A stretch of DNA of 50,151 nt, from positions 1-50,151 of the forward strand of contig CAIQIR010000074.1 in NCBI GenBank assembly GCA_903871875.1. The letters run 5' to 3'. Shown here in pieces: positions 39,221 to 48,899 of this stretch (positions are counted from its first letter, which is position 1; each line of letters starts with the position of its first letter). The notes beneath the pieces are model-generated. The model was not told the DNA's origin, did no database searches, and saw only the letters and a list, made by a program, of their open reading frames with translations. This stretch comes from an uncultured Schlesneria sp. GTDB taxonomy: Bacteria > Planctomycetota > Planctomycetia > Planctomycetales > Planctomycetaceae. The position numbers and the translations under genes are program-made.

Positions 39221-39844
39221 CTAAAACGACTGTCGTCCTCGAATGGCATCAGCCAACATCTCACGGTTAGCAAACTCTAGCACACTTCCTGAAGCAATCC
39301 CCCGGGCCAAGCGAGTGATCTTGACGGAATCATTCGCCAGCAGATTCGAAATGAACAAGGCCGTTCCATCGCCTTCCAGCGTCGGATTTGTGGCCATCAA
39401 AATTTCTCTGACTCCGCCGTGCCGTACGCGTTTCACCAGAGCCGCGATATTCAACTCGTCAGGACCAATTCCGCTCAGGGGGGCCAGACGACCGCCTAAG
39501 ACATGGTAAACGCCGTGGAAAATCGAGGCGGCCTCCAGCGCCAGCAGATCTCGCGGTTGCTCGACGACGCAGACCGAGTGATGGTCACGGCGCGAATCGC
39601 TGCAAATATTGCAAACGTCACCCTCAGTCAGGTTGAAACAGATCGAACAGGGCCGAACCACAGATTTAACTTGACGAATAGCGTCTGCCAGTGAGTTTGC
39701 TTCGTCCTCAGAGCAATCGAGTAAATGGTTGGCCAGCCGCTCGGCGGACTTGCGTCCCACGCCCGGCAGCGTTGCCAGTTTCTCGATCAAATTCCCCACG
39801 GCAGCTCCATAGGGATGTCGTGGTGGCTCCTCGATCCGTGCCAT
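39221..39844 (-). CDS. recR: Recombination mediator protein RecR
   Basis: 207 residues from the ATG at 39844, preceded by AAGGAGAGG; an in-frame upstream start would overlap ybaB. RecR with RecF/RecO loads RecA at gaps in single-stranded DNA. Visible are the helix-hairpin-helix [20 protein letters not shown], the C4 zinc finger [18 protein letters not shown] (about 57-74) and the Toprim domain ([14 protein letters not shown], then [19 protein letters not shown]). It is the third gene of dnaX-ybaB-recR, the classical bacterial order, 28 bases after ybaB. Confidence 0.96.
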   Translation of the reverse strand: MARIEEPPRHPYGAAVGNLIEKLATLPGVGRKSAERLANHLLDCSEDEANSLADAIRQVKSVVRPCSICFNLTEGDVCNICSDSRRDHHSVCVVEQPRDLLALEAASIFHGVYHVLGGRLAPLSGIGPDELNIAALVKRVRHGGVREILMATNPTLEGDGTALFISNLLANDSVKITRLARGIASGSVLEFANREMLADAIRGRQSF

Positions 39845-39872
39845 CAATGCCTCTCCTTGGTACCGACTTCCA

Positions 39873-40226
39873 CTATTTCCCAAACCCAAAGCCCGACAAT
39901 GCGTCGTTTAACCCGGGCAAATTCAGGCCTCCGGTAATCGAACTCATCTCTTGAGCCTGTAATTCCATCAGCTTTTCCATTGCCTGATTCGTCGCGGCCA
40001 CGATCAGATCTTCCAGCATTTCTTTATCACCCGACTGAAACAGCGTCGGATCAATCTTGCATGCCAGAACCCGCATCGAACCGCCCATAGTGACAGAAAC
40101 CATGCCGCCTCCGGCATCGCCCTCACATTTCAAATTGGCAATTCTCTCTTTCGATTCCGCAATCTTTCCCTGCATTCCCTGTGCCTGCTTCATCAACGAA
40201 GCAAATTGACCAAGCTCTTTGAACAT
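39873..40226 (-). CDS. ybaB: YbaB/EbfC-family nucleoid-associated protein
   Basis: 117 residues, typical length. A dimeric DNA-binding protein. [17 protein letters not shown] (about 8-24) is the conserved N-terminal helix, [20 protein letters not shown] (about 38-57) the beta-sheet core, and [19 protein letters not shown] (about 70-88) the C-terminal helix. A Gly/Phe-rich tail closes it. It lies 6 bases after dnaX and 28 before recR, consistent with one transcript. Confidence 0.95.
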   Translation of the reverse strand: MFKELGQFASLMKQAQGMQGKIAESKERIANLKCEGDAGGGMVSVTMGGSMRVLACKIDPTLFQSGDKEMLEDLIVAATNQAMEKLMELQAQEMSSITGGLNLPGLNDALSGFGFGK

Positions 40227-40232
40227 ATTCCT

Positions 40233-42005
40233 TTACTCCGCTGCCGTTTCCGGCGAATCCGCTTCACCGGCTTCGGGGACGAGCTCTTTCACCTTCCAAC
40301 TCTTCACATTGAAGGTCCTGGTGACATCTTGCAAATAGGGGTCTTCCGGTTCGTCAATAATCTGATTTCGTTGTGCAGGTGCCGTTGGACTTTGCTTTAT
40401 CGCCGTTTCGACCGCTTCGGTTGATCGGAATTGAACCCGAATCGGCCGCCCCACCAGCTCCGCGATGGTCGCTTCCAATCGAGCCACCGCATCCGGTCGG
40501 TCCAACGTCTTCCTCTCCACATCATAGTTCATGGGGAGCGAAAATTCCAATATGTTTGGCTCAATAATTGCTATTACCGTCGCGCGACGGACGGATGCGC
40601 CGGTCATATCGTTCAGCCTCGTTGCGATGGCTGACTGCAACTCCTTACCGCATCCACTTTTCCACTCAATCGACGGCAGTGATTTCGAACTGGATTCCGG
40701 CTGGCTTGCAGTTTGGCTGGGAGCTACCGCGGCAACTGATCGCTGGGGAATGTCATTTTTTTTTTGGGCGAGCTCAGAGGTCAGCGACTTCAAAGCCGGC
40801 GGAGGAGGACTGGAAATTGAGCCAGCCCGCCCCGATGTTCCAACCGTCGCAGTAGGGAGCGAGGAGACTCCCCCCTTCAGGTGGGCGATCAAGTCATCCA
40901 GTTGATCGAGGTCTTCCAGCAACGAAATTCGCACCAGCGCCAATTCCGCCAGAACCCGCCCATAAGACACTCGCTGCATGCGACTTTTGGCTTCTGCCAG
41001 AATCTGCATGGCAGTGACCACCGTCTGCAAACCCCAATGATCTGCCTGGCGCTTCAGGACGGGGCCACATTCAGAGCTAACCGACAACAGCGGCACGTCC
41101 ACGGCACCGCACGCGGCCACCATCAAATCTCGAAAATAGGCCACCAGCTGATCAGTGAAGGCTTCCAGTTGAACCCCTTCCCGCAAGGCCGCGTCAAGCC
41201 GGCCCAACGCCTCGTCGCGGCGGCGTTCGATCAACGAATCGACTAAATCGATCAGTCGATCATCGGGAGCGGTCCCGAGCAACCGATGCACGTCGGCGCT
41301 CGTGATGTGCTCGGATCCGAAGGCGAGCAACTGATCAAACAGCGATTGGCTATCGCGCATCGAACCAGCGGCCCGCCGAGCAACCAGATCTAATGCCGCC
41401 TCGTCGACCTGAAATCCTTCAGCTTCCGCCAATTGCCGCAGGCGAATCGTGATATTGTCGGTCGAAATCGTGCCGAAGTCGAACCGCTGACATCGCGACA
41501 AAATCGTGTCTGGAACCTTATTGGGCTCGGTGGTGCAAAAGATGAACTTGACCATCGGTGGTGGCTCTTCCAACGTCTTTAGCAACGCATTGAAGGCCTC
41601 TTTGGTCAGCATGTGCACTTCGTCGATGATGTAGATCTTGTACTTGGATCGCATCGACTTGATGTTCACGTTCGCGCGTAACGAACGAATGTCGTCGATG
41701 CCGCGATTGGAAGCACCATCGATTTCGGACACGTCGACGTCCTGCCCCACAGAAATGCTGCGACACTGCTCGCAAACGTTGCAAGGCACGCCATCCTTGG
41801 TCTCGGGGCAATTCAACGCCTTGGCGAAGATTCGAGCCATCGACGTCTTGCCGACCCCGCGAGCCCCCGTAAACAGGTAGGCATGAGCGACACGCCCTTC
41901 GTGAATCGCATTTCGCAACGTCTGAGCAACCCGTTCCTGGCCAACGACTTCTGTAAACGTCTGGGGGCGAAATCGTCGTGCAAGAACAGTGTATTGAGGA
42001 TTCAT
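40233..42005 (-). CDS. dnaX: DNA polymerase III subunits gamma and tau
   Basis: The clamp-loader ATPase. 590 residues (tau). FTGARGVGKTSMARIFAKAL (Walker A, about 44-63), a four-cysteine zinc module CPETKDGVPCNVCEQC, YIIDEVHML (Walker B) and LSRCQRFDF (arginine finger) define the N-terminal domains; the less conserved tau-specific tail begins near 380. A run of ten A residues at codons 414-417 encodes Q-K-K-N. One slip of -1, or an inserted A, makes the next codon TGA, ending translation at about residue 417, the size of E. coli gamma (431). It heads the dnaX-ybaB-recR operon. Confidence 0.96.
   Translation of the reverse strand: MNPQYTVLARRFRPQTFTEVVGQERVAQTLRNAIHEGRVAHAYLFTGARGVGKTSMARIFAKALNCPETKDGVPCNVCEQCRSISVGQDVDVSEIDGASNRGIDDIRSLRANVNIKSMRSKYKIYIIDEVHMLTKEAFNALLKTLEEPPPMVKFIFCTTEPNKVPDTILSRCQRFDFGTISTDNITIRLRQLAEAEGFQVDEAALDLVARRAAGSMRDSQSLFDQLLAFGSEHITSADVHRLLGTAPDDRLIDLVDSLIERRRDEALGRLDAALREGVQLEAFTDQLVAYFRDLMVAACGAVDVPLLSVSSECGPVLKRQADHWGLQTVVTAMQILAEAKSRMQRVSYGRVLAELALVRISLLEDLDQLDDLIAHLKGGVSSLPTATVGTSGRAGSISSPPPPALKSLTSELAQKKNDIPQRSVAAVAPSQTASQPESSSKSLPSIEWKSGCGKELQSAIATRLNDMTGASVRRATVIAIIEPNILEFSLPMNYDVERKTLDRPDAVARLEATIAELVGRPIRVQFRSTEAVETAIKQSPTAPAQRNQIIDEPEDPYLQDVTRTFNVKSWKVKELVPEAGEADSPETAAE
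40756..40765 (-). promoter_or_regulatory. A10 slippery run in dnaX, candidate gamma/tau switch
   Basis: On the coding strand the frame reads CAA AAA AAA AAT GAC. With one extra A or a -1 frameshift it becomes CAA AAA AAA AAA TGA, an immediate stop. In Thermus thermophilus a comparable A9 run makes gamma by transcriptional slippage, while E. coli uses A AAA AAG ribosomal frameshifting. No obvious internal Shine-Dalgarno precedes it, favouring transcriptional slippage. Confidence 0.6.
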
Positions 42006-42426
42006 GGCGTACTAACTCACGGGTCCATTTGGCACAGCCTGGTTAATTTCTCATGATACCCGACAGCGAGGTCAATTCGCGACCTTCAGATCCTTCCCGC
42101 GGTGACACCCCTGTGTCAGGGCATCGAAATGACCTCGAAAACCCCGAATCGGAAGACCCCGAATCGCACGATTTTCTTCCAGCAAACTGGCTGCAGATTC
42201 CGCCGTCTTCTTTCGACGACCGCACTCGGCCGGGCGCTCTCATGCGGCTGTAGGACAATTTTTTCCGCTTCGTGCCGTTCACAAAACGACACCTGAAGCC
42301 GAACTCGAAAAACTTCTCTCGTTCGCGTCGTAAGCCGTTACCCGTTGTAGGACGACCGGCTACAATCAAATTGGTAAGTAGGAGTTGATTTGTCTCGATC
42401 CAATTGACGTCGATCAGGAGTCGTTG
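42006..42426. other. 421-base divergent region between dnaX and the DUF4175-like gene
   Basis: No gene is supported; short frames here have no recognisable domain. A candidate promoter for the plus-strand gene is given separately. dnaX must also start its transcript here. Confidence 0.45.
42338..42366 (+). promoter_or_regulatory. Possible sigma-70 promoter of the DUF4175-like gene
   Basis: TACAAT (42361-42366, five of six to consensus) with TTACCC (42338-42343, weak) 17 bases upstream, 60 bases before the ATG at 42427. Confidence 0.35.
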
Positions 42427-45400
42427 ATGCCGAGCCCGTTAACAAAGCTTTCACGGTCGGCTTCGACTGAGGAGGTGATCGTCAGCGAGCACCTCGACGA
42501 ATTACGGGGTCGGGTGCGATTGCTGACGTGGATCTCTGGGCTGTGCTGGACGGCCTTGGTGTTATTTGGCGGCCTGCTGGTCACCGGAATGCTCGACTGG
42601 TTGATTCATTTTGATGAATCGGGAACCAGATTGGTCTTCGGTTTGGCGATCTTAGGCGGTTCCGGTTGGATGGTTTGGCAGCATCTGATTGGTCCCCTTC
42701 GACAACAGCTCTCGGGAACGTTTCTCGCTTCCCGTGTGGAGCGGCGGTTTCCTGGACTGAATCACCGCCTCGTCAGTGCGGTCGAATTTCTGGAACATCG
42801 ACTCGACGCAAAATTGGGCTCGACGGAACTGCAGAAGGCGGTAGTCAGACAAGCATTGAAGGATCTGGAACAGATTAGAACATCTGACGTGGTTGAGACC
42901 CAGGCGGTGCGCAACGTGACGATTGCCGGGACGGTGGTGTGTGCAGTTGTACTCTTTGTTGTGCTCTTGCGTCCTCTGGAAGCCGCAACGTCGGTGCAGC
43001 GATTAATGTTTCCCTTTGCGAGTGTTCCCTGGCCGCGAGCGGTCGAACTCGAATTGGTGCGTTCCGATCTTTCACCGGTCAAGCCGACTGCCGAACAACC
43101 ATTTCTGATCGCACGGGGCGATACACTGGAACTGTATGTCCAAAACAAGCGAGGCCGACTGCCACAGCGCGTCTGGTTCGAATACCGCCTGGGTCACGAT
43201 GGCTCTGTCATTCGAGAAACACTGCGTCAAACGACCGTCCGCGACGACAAGGGCCAGGCTCACGAAACGGCGGTCATCAGTTGGATCGCCGCACAGGGAA
43301 CGATGTTTTTTCGCGTGACGGGCGGAGATGATCAGGTGATGCCGTTTCACCGAGTCGAAGTGGTTCCCCCTCCCACGATCGAAGCATTGCAAGTAATCGT
43401 TACCCCCCCAGTGTATTCACGACGACCGCAAGAAACGCTGCCGCCGGGCGTTGGGCACGTCCAGGGACTTTTGGGAACTCGCGTGAATGCCACGGTGACC
43501 AGCGACAAGCCGCTGAAGTCAGCCCTACTGCGGATTGGAGAGCAGACCGGGATCCCCCTGGATTTGGACGCCGGGGGGCGCCATTTTTCCACCTCGTTCG
43601 AGATCACCAACCCCATCGCCACGACCTACCGTTTCGAATTGACCGACATCCAGGGGTTCACCGATCGCGAAGCGGTGCGGTACGAGATGAGAGGCATCGC
43701 CGATGAAGTCCCCGAAGTCAGTGTCGAAAATCCACTGGCCGATACCCTGCTGACCGCCGATGCCGAACTGCCGGTAAAAGTGCTGGCGAAAGATGACTTG
43801 GGTCTGCGCGAAGTCCGAATCACCTATCAGGTTGGTGACGACGAGAAGTTAAATTCGATTCCGCTCTTTAACAGCGGTACACAGACGGAGGGTGACGAGC
43901 CAAATACATCGAACGACTCCACCACCGCTCCCTCCTCGACAGGGTCACAACGACGCGAAGCAGACCACCTTTGGAAGATGGCCGATCTCCAACTCGAAAC
44001 CGGTACGCGAATCGTCTTTCGCGCCGAAGCCACCGACGACTATGACTTGGGACTGCCGCATGTGGGGAAAAGCGTTCCCCGCACCGTTACCATTGTTTCC
44101 CGCGACGAAAAGCAAAAGGAACTGGCGGGACGGGTGGGCGATCTGCTGGAAGATTTGAGACAGGCAACCCAACTACAGCAGCGAGCCCAACAGCAGACGC
44201 AGGAATTGCAAACGCAACTCGAAAAAGTAGGCGAACTGCGTGCGAAAGATCTGGATCAGTTACGACGTGCCGAGCTCGACCAGCGTCAAGTTGCTTCGCG
44301 ATTGACCCATCCTGCCGACGGCGTCGAAACCCAGGCCCGACAGTTGTTGGAGGAATTTCGAGGGAATCAGCTGGACGACAAGGGCACCGAATCGCGACTT
44401 GAACGGCTAACAAATGAACTCGAGCGACTCGAACGAGAGGAGTTTCCCGAAGCCGAACGCGCCCTGACTCAGGCTCAGAAGTTGGCAGAGGAACAATTAC
44501 ATCACGACAACGAGCAAAACAGCCCTGCGGCCGCGGAAGACAAAAGCCAGGCTCCGGTGGCCGACTCGACGGAGCGAAAACCGCCCCAAACCGCGCCGGC
44601 CACCGAAAAAGCGTTGGCGGAAGCCCAGACAAGACAGGCTCACTCACTCGAAACACTGAACGAGTTACAGGATTCCTTGTCAGAATGGCGCGATCGGCGA
44701 GATATTTCTCGCGACTTGGGTTCTGTGATTGCCGAACAAGAGTCTCTGCAAAAAGACTCGGCCGAAATGGCCCAACAGACGATGACAAAGTCGGCTGCTG
44801 AACTCTCCAAGCAGGAGAAAGCGGAGCTCAATAAGCTGGCCGCGAAACAGCACAAAGTGGCCGAGCAGTTGGACCAGTTTCGCAAACAAATCGAAAAGAT
44901 GGCCGGATCGCTGGAGAAGAACGACCCCGACGCAGCCGAGAAATTCAATGAAGTCGGTCGAGAGCTTAACAGTCACGAGACAAACAGCACACTGCAGGAC
45001 GCGGCCCAGGACATTGCCGACAACAAAATGGGGTCTGCCGCGGAGGCTCAACAAAAAGCTCTGGACGAGCTGCGCGAAGTTGAGCGGATGATGAAGCGAC
45101 AGCCCAATGAGGACACCGAACAATTTCTGAAACAGGCTCAGGAAGTTCAGCACGATATTCAACAACTGCGGCAAGACCAGCAGGCACTGGCCGACCAAGT
45201 GGAACAGCTCGCCAAAGAGCCCGATTCGGCGGAAAAACAGCAGCAGATGGAAGAAATGATGGAACGTCAGGAGGAACTGGCGGAACGGATGGCGAAGACC
45301 GAGCGAAAACTGGAACGGCTGCGTTTGCGTGGCCCGGCCGATGCGATGAACCGAGCCCGTAAACGCGTTTCGGAAATGATGAAACAAATTCAGGACGCGG

Positions 45401-46281
45401 ACGGTGGCGAAGAGATGCAGCAAGCGATGGACGAATCGCTTGATGACTTGGAGCAAGTCGAACGGGAACTGGCGCTCGAAAAACGGATTGCGCAAGAGCG
45501 ACTCGCCTTCGAGCAGTTGGAGAAAATTGAGGACGAGCTGAAATCGTTGCGATCTCGACAAGAGACGATTCTCGAAGAAACGACCCGACTCGAAACAACG
45601 AAAACCGAACGGGAGTCTCTGAGCCGGGGGCAACTCAAGACGCTGAAGGAACTCGCGGAATCGCAGCGTGCGCTGCAGCATGATGCCGAACAGATGCAGC
45701 AGCAGATGGCCTCGGCCGAAGTATTTTCGCTCGTGCTGAAGCGGCTGGCTCGATCGCTGATGCTAATCGCGGATGGATTGAGTGACCGAGAGACTGCAGA
45801 ACCGACACAATCGTTGGAGCGAGACGCCCTGCGCAAGATCGATAGTTTACTGGCCGTTTTGAAACAAGAAAAAAAGAGGCAGGAACAGCAGAGCCCCGCT
45901 GGCCAACAGGAAGAATTGAGTGACGAACCACAGCAACAAGAACAAAAGCCAGAAGAAGCGCAACCACCTGGTGACACCATTCCACAACTAGCACAGCTGA
46001 AACTATTAAAGTCGTTGCAAGAAGAGTATCTGGAGCGAACTGAACGGCTCAATCAATCTCGCGATAAAGACGGTCACTTGCCCGAATCGATGCGGGCCGA
46101 ACAAATGGAATTGGCTCGCGAACAAGCCGAACTGGCCGACTTTACTCGTAATCTGATCGCCAAATTCCAGCAGCAACAACCAGAACCTCCGCAAACCGAA
46201 GAACAAAAGTCCAAAGCGCCAGAGAAGGAACAAAAGAAGGAGCGGAACAACGAAGACGATCCAGCCAAGATCGATCTGTAG
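42427..46281 (+). CDS. Giant DUF4175-like membrane coiled-coil protein
   Basis: 1284 residues from the ATG at 42427, preceded by AGGAG. Three N-terminal membrane segments (about 30-60, 72-90 and 158-182). A beta-rich region follows (about 190-560; PVYSRRPQETLPPG, ISWIAAQGTMFFRV) with DDYDLGLPHVGKS near its end. From about 580 to the end the chain is almost continuous Gln/Glu/Ala-rich coiled coil (RDEKQKELAGRVGDLLEDLR, QAQEVQHDIQQLRQDQQAL). This is the architecture of DUF4175-type proteins usually found next to MoxR/VWA clusters in Planctomycetes and alphaproteobacteria. The coil probably projects into the periplasm. A Gly-rich secreted protein follows 62 bases later. Confidence 0.8.
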   Translation: MPSPLTKLSRSASTEEVIVSEHLDELRGRVRLLTWISGLCWTALVLFGGLLVTGMLDWLIHFDESGTRLVFGLAILGGSGWMVWQHLIGPLRQQLSGTFLASRVERRFPGLNHRLVSAVEFLEHRLDAKLGSTELQKAVVRQALKDLEQIRTSDVVETQAVRNVTIAGTVVCAVVLFVVLLRPLEAATSVQRLMFPFASVPWPRAVELELVRSDLSPVKPTAEQPFLIARGDTLELYVQNKRGRLPQRVWFEYRLGHDGSVIRETLRQTTVRDDKGQAHETAVISWIAAQGTMFFRVTGGDDQVMPFHRVEVVPPPTIEALQVIVTPPVYSRRPQETLPPGVGHVQGLLGTRVNATVTSDKPLKSALLRIGEQTGIPLDLDAGGRHFSTSFEITNPIATTYRFELTDIQGFTDREAVRYEMRGIADEVPEVSVENPLADTLLTADAELPVKVLAKDDLGLREVRITYQVGDDEKLNSIPLFNSGTQTEGDEPNTSNDSTTAPSSTGSQRREADHLWKMADLQLETGTRIVFRAEATDDYDLGLPHVGKSVPRTVTIVSRDEKQKELAGRVGDLLEDLRQATQLQQRAQQQTQELQTQLEKVGELRAKDLDQLRRAELDQRQVASRLTHPADGVETQARQLLEEFRGNQLDDKGTESRLERLTNELERLEREEFPEAERALTQAQKLAEEQLHHDNEQNSPAAAEDKSQAPVADSTERKPPQTAPATEKALAEAQTRQAHSLETLNELQDSLSEWRDRRDISRDLGSVIAEQESLQKDSAEMAQQTMTKSAAELSKQEKAELNKLAAKQHKVAEQLDQFRKQIEKMAGSLEKNDPDAAEKFNEVGRELNSHETNSTLQDAAQDIADNKMGSAAEAQQKALDELREVERMMKRQPNEDTEQFLKQAQEVQHDIQQLRQDQQALADQVEQLAKEPDSAEKQQQMEEMMERQEELAERMAKTERKLERLRLRGPADAMNRARKRVSEMMKQIQDADGGEEMQQAMDESLDDLEQVERELALEKRIAQERLAFEQLEKIEDELKSLRSRQETILEETTRLETTKTERESLSRGQLKTLKELAESQRALQHDAEQMQQQMASAEVFSLVLKRLARSLMLIADGLSDRETAEPTQSLERDALRKIDSLLAVLKQEKKRQEQQSPAGQQEELSDEPQQQEQKPEEAQPPGDTIPQLAQLKLLKSLQEEYLERTERLNQSRDKDGHLPESMRAEQMELAREQAELADFTRNLIAKFQQQQPEPPQTEEQKSKAPEKEQKKERNNEDDPAKIDL

Positions 46282-46343
46282 TTCGTCACAAAATGTGATA
46301 TCTGCCAATCGACAAGTTTCACCAAACGATCGACGAAAGCGGA

Positions 46344-47174
46344 ATGATGATCAGGTGTTTTGAAATACTATCGCGATCTTGTTTGCTCGCCAGTTTACTG
46401 TTCGCCCCATTGATGTCGGCGATTGTGAAGGCCGACGATTCGACCGCGCCGACAAGCAAACCGACAGAACAAACCTCAAAGCCGGATCCAGATAAAAAGC
46501 CCCAAGAGCGTTCCCTGCTGCAAAAACTGGGTGATGATCTGCTACAGCCGGTTGACGATACGCCCGGCGCGAGCTCAGCTCCCACCAAAGCTGATAACGT
46601 GGACAAGATGGACCGAACGGTCAAGGGGATGCGAACAGCCGGAGGCAAATTGGACGAGGGGCTGACGACAGAAGAAACGCAAAAAATCCAAAAGCAGGTG
46701 ATTAAAGACCTGGAAGACATCATCAATCAACTCGAAAATCCTCCTCCCAATCCCAATCCGAACGGTGGCGGAGGAGGTGGAGCGGGCGGCGGAGGAGGCG
46801 GAAACAGTTCTCGCAATCGTCGTGGCGGAGGGGGATCGTCACAAAGCCAGAGTGGTCGCTCACAAAAATCGGGACGACGGGGAACGTCCGCAGGACAACA
46901 GCAGCAAAATCCCGAGAATTCCGACGAGAAGAGCGGCGGTCAACAAAGCGAGCACGCGAAGGACTCGTCCGCAAAATCGCAAACCGAACGCAAGGCCGCA
47001 GAAGAAGCCGCTCGACGTCGCAAATTAGAAATGGACATCTGGGGACATCTGCCCGTTCATTTGCGAGAAGAGTTGCTAAGCACCTACGGCGAGAGGATGC
47101 TTCCGAAATACGAGCAAATGGTCAAACAATTCTATGAATCTCTCTCGACACAGAGTGATCCCAAAAAGAAATGA
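46344..47174 (+). CDS. Secreted Gly/Gln-rich protein paired with the DUF4175-like protein
   Basis: 276 residues. Signal peptide CLLASLLFAPLMSAIVKADD. A charged helical part (about 55-130; MDRTVKGMRTAGGKLDEGLT, VIKDLEDIINQLE) leads into a Pro-Asn and poly-Gly stretch (about 133-155), a Ser/Gln/Lys-rich linker, and a conserved C-terminal motif WGHLPVHLREELLSTYGERM (about 232-251) with MVKQFYESLS. Proteins with this terminal motif commonly follow DUF4175-like genes in Planctomycetes. Probably an interaction partner of the coiled-coil protein; no enzymatic motif is seen. The ribosome site is weak. Confidence 0.75.
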   Translation: MMIRCFEILSRSCLLASLLFAPLMSAIVKADDSTAPTSKPTEQTSKPDPDKKPQERSLLQKLGDDLLQPVDDTPGASSAPTKADNVDKMDRTVKGMRTAGGKLDEGLTTEETQKIQKQVIKDLEDIINQLENPPPNPNPNGGGGGGAGGGGGGNSSRNRRGGGGSSQSQSGRSQKSGRRGTSAGQQQQNPENSDEKSGGQQSEHAKDSSAKSQTERKAAEEAARRRKLEMDIWGHLPVHLREELLSTYGERMLPKYEQMVKQFYESLSTQSDPKKK

Positions 47175-47338
47175 GAACCGATTGATGAGTCCGCCCGGTG
47201 AACTGTGTGAGAGCCTCTGATCGAGTTCATTCTGTTTAGTTAGCTCGATGTTTCTGGCATGTGTGTCGAGATTGGAACGTTCGGTGAGTTGTGGGTGATT
47301 GATTTGAGCCGTCTGGCCATTTCAACAGGAGTTTGCTG

Positions 47339-48871
47339 ATGGCCCCGGCCAACAAAGTCCATAAGACGATTCTGATCGCCGAATGTCTGCACGAAGTTTG
47401 TTCATTTAACCCCGCGCCGACGAGCTACGATGATTTTTTCGTGAACTTCGGCGAACGAATCCTCGAATATCATCAGCGGGGCGGAACTGAGGTCGCTGGG
47501 GCAATGCAGGTGTTTGGCGAACGGCCCGACATCATGGTGATACCGACATTCAGTGCTCGCGGAATCACCTCCGGCGGAGTGATTCCCGCCGCGGATTTTC
47601 AGCGAATTGCAGACGAGTTTCTGGGTTGTTTGCGGCAGGCCGGGCCGGTTGACGGCGCGTACTTCACGTTGCATGGGGCGATGTCGGCCGAACAGGAATC
47701 TGACCCGGAAGGATTTCTGCTGGAAGAAGCTCGCAAGATTCTGGGAGAACAGATTCCATTTGTGGTTTCCTGTGATTTACACGGGATTCTGACCGATCGC
47801 ATGCTGCAGCATGCAGACCTGATCGTACCTTATCACACTTATCCACACGTGGATTTCTTTCAGACAGGACAACGGGCGGCTCGTTTGTTGTTGCGATGTC
47901 TCGCAGGTGAAATTCATCCGGTTACCGCCAAGGTTGAGATTCCGGCTCTGGTGCGCGGTGATGAACTAATTACGGCGACAGGCCTCTTCGGACGTTTGGT
48001 GGGTGAGGCTCAACAATTCGAGCAGGGCGACAAAGGACTCGCGGCAGGCTATTTCATCGGCAACCCCTTCACGGATGTCCCGAACCTGCGCACTTACAGC
48101 ATCGTCGCGACGAATGATGATCCTGATCTCGCCCAAGCGGTCGCCTTGCAATTGGCCAACGACTTCTGGCCGCATCGTCATCAAATGCAGGCGAAGTTGA
48201 TGACGGTCGACACCAGTGTCCGTTTGGCAATCGAAACTCCGGGAACGGTGGCCATGGTCGACGCGGCTGATGCCACCAGCTCGGGTGCGTCGGGTGATAG
48301 TAATGTCATTCTGCGGGAATTGATCGCGGCGGGGTACCAGCGCCGGGCTCTGATTCCGATCGTCGATGCAACGGTGGTGGAGCAAGCCTTTGCCGCAGGA
48401 GTGGGCCAGACGATCAAAGTTTCGCTGGGAGGATCAATTGATCCACAGCGATTCACCCCACTGCCGATTGTCGCTCGCGTGATCATGTTGTCTGAAGGGC
48501 GCTTCCGCAGCGAATCATTTCAACAGGAATGGTTTTCCGGACCGACTGCGGTGTTGCGCTTCGACAATTTCACGATCGTGGTGACCAGCCGCCCGGTGCA
48601 TCTCTTCGACCGTTCATTGTTTCTCGCACATGGTCAGAATCCTCGCGACTTTGATTTGATCGTCGTGAAATCGCCACATTGTCAGCACCACATGTACGCC
48701 GAATGGTGCACGCAGCTGATTCATGTGGATGCTGCGGGGTCGACGAGCGCGAATTTACCCACGTTGGGCCATCGCGCCTGTCGTCGCCCGGTCTTTCCGC
48801 TAGAGCCTGATACCGGGTTTTCCCCGCAGGCAAAACTCTTTTCCCGAGCGGTCCACCGACGGTCGCTCTGA
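47339..48871 (+). CDS. M81-family metallopeptidase, MlrC-like
   Basis: 510 residues from the ATG at 47339, with AGGAG seven bases upstream; TTG and CTG codons upstream are rejected. AECLHEVCSFNPAPTSYDDF (about 13-32), FTLHGAMSAEQESDPEGFLL (about 105-124), CDLHG (about 146-150) and PYHTYPHVDFFQTG (about 166-179) are the M81 signatures, with the Asp and the two His as zinc ligands. MlrC finishes microcystin breakdown in Sphingomonads by cleaving linear peptides; most members occur outside such pathways and have unknown substrates. It is followed within 28 bases by a nitrilase-family hydrolase, suggesting one operon. The last 25 residues are unusually basic. Confidence 0.88.
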   Translation: MAPANKVHKTILIAECLHEVCSFNPAPTSYDDFFVNFGERILEYHQRGGTEVAGAMQVFGERPDIMVIPTFSARGITSGGVIPAADFQRIADEFLGCLRQAGPVDGAYFTLHGAMSAEQESDPEGFLLEEARKILGEQIPFVVSCDLHGILTDRMLQHADLIVPYHTYPHVDFFQTGQRAARLLLRCLAGEIHPVTAKVEIPALVRGDELITATGLFGRLVGEAQQFEQGDKGLAAGYFIGNPFTDVPNLRTYSIVATNDDPDLAQAVALQLANDFWPHRHQMQAKLMTVDTSVRLAIETPGTVAMVDAADATSSGASGDSNVILRELIAAGYQRRALIPIVDATVVEQAFAAGVGQTIKVSLGGSIDPQRFTPLPIVARVIMLSEGRFRSESFQQEWFSGPTAVLRFDNFTIVVTSRPVHLFDRSLFLAHGQNPRDFDLIVVKSPHCQHHMYAEWCTQLIHVDAAGSTSANLPTLGHRACRRPVFPLEPDTGFSPQAKLFSRAVHRRSL

Positions 48872-48899
48872 CGTTCGCCCTCTTCTTCAAAAGGTCCTT

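Noticed and set aside
44680-45681. 333-codon open frame antisense to the DUF4175-like gene
   Set aside because: A Phe/Leu-rich product mirrors the Gln/Glu coiled-coil codons of the true gene; no domain.
47839-47847. Perfect DnaA box TTATCCACA
   Set aside because: A single copy inside the conserved YHTYPHVD codons of the MlrC-like gene; no cluster of boxes or A/T-rich region, so not an origin.
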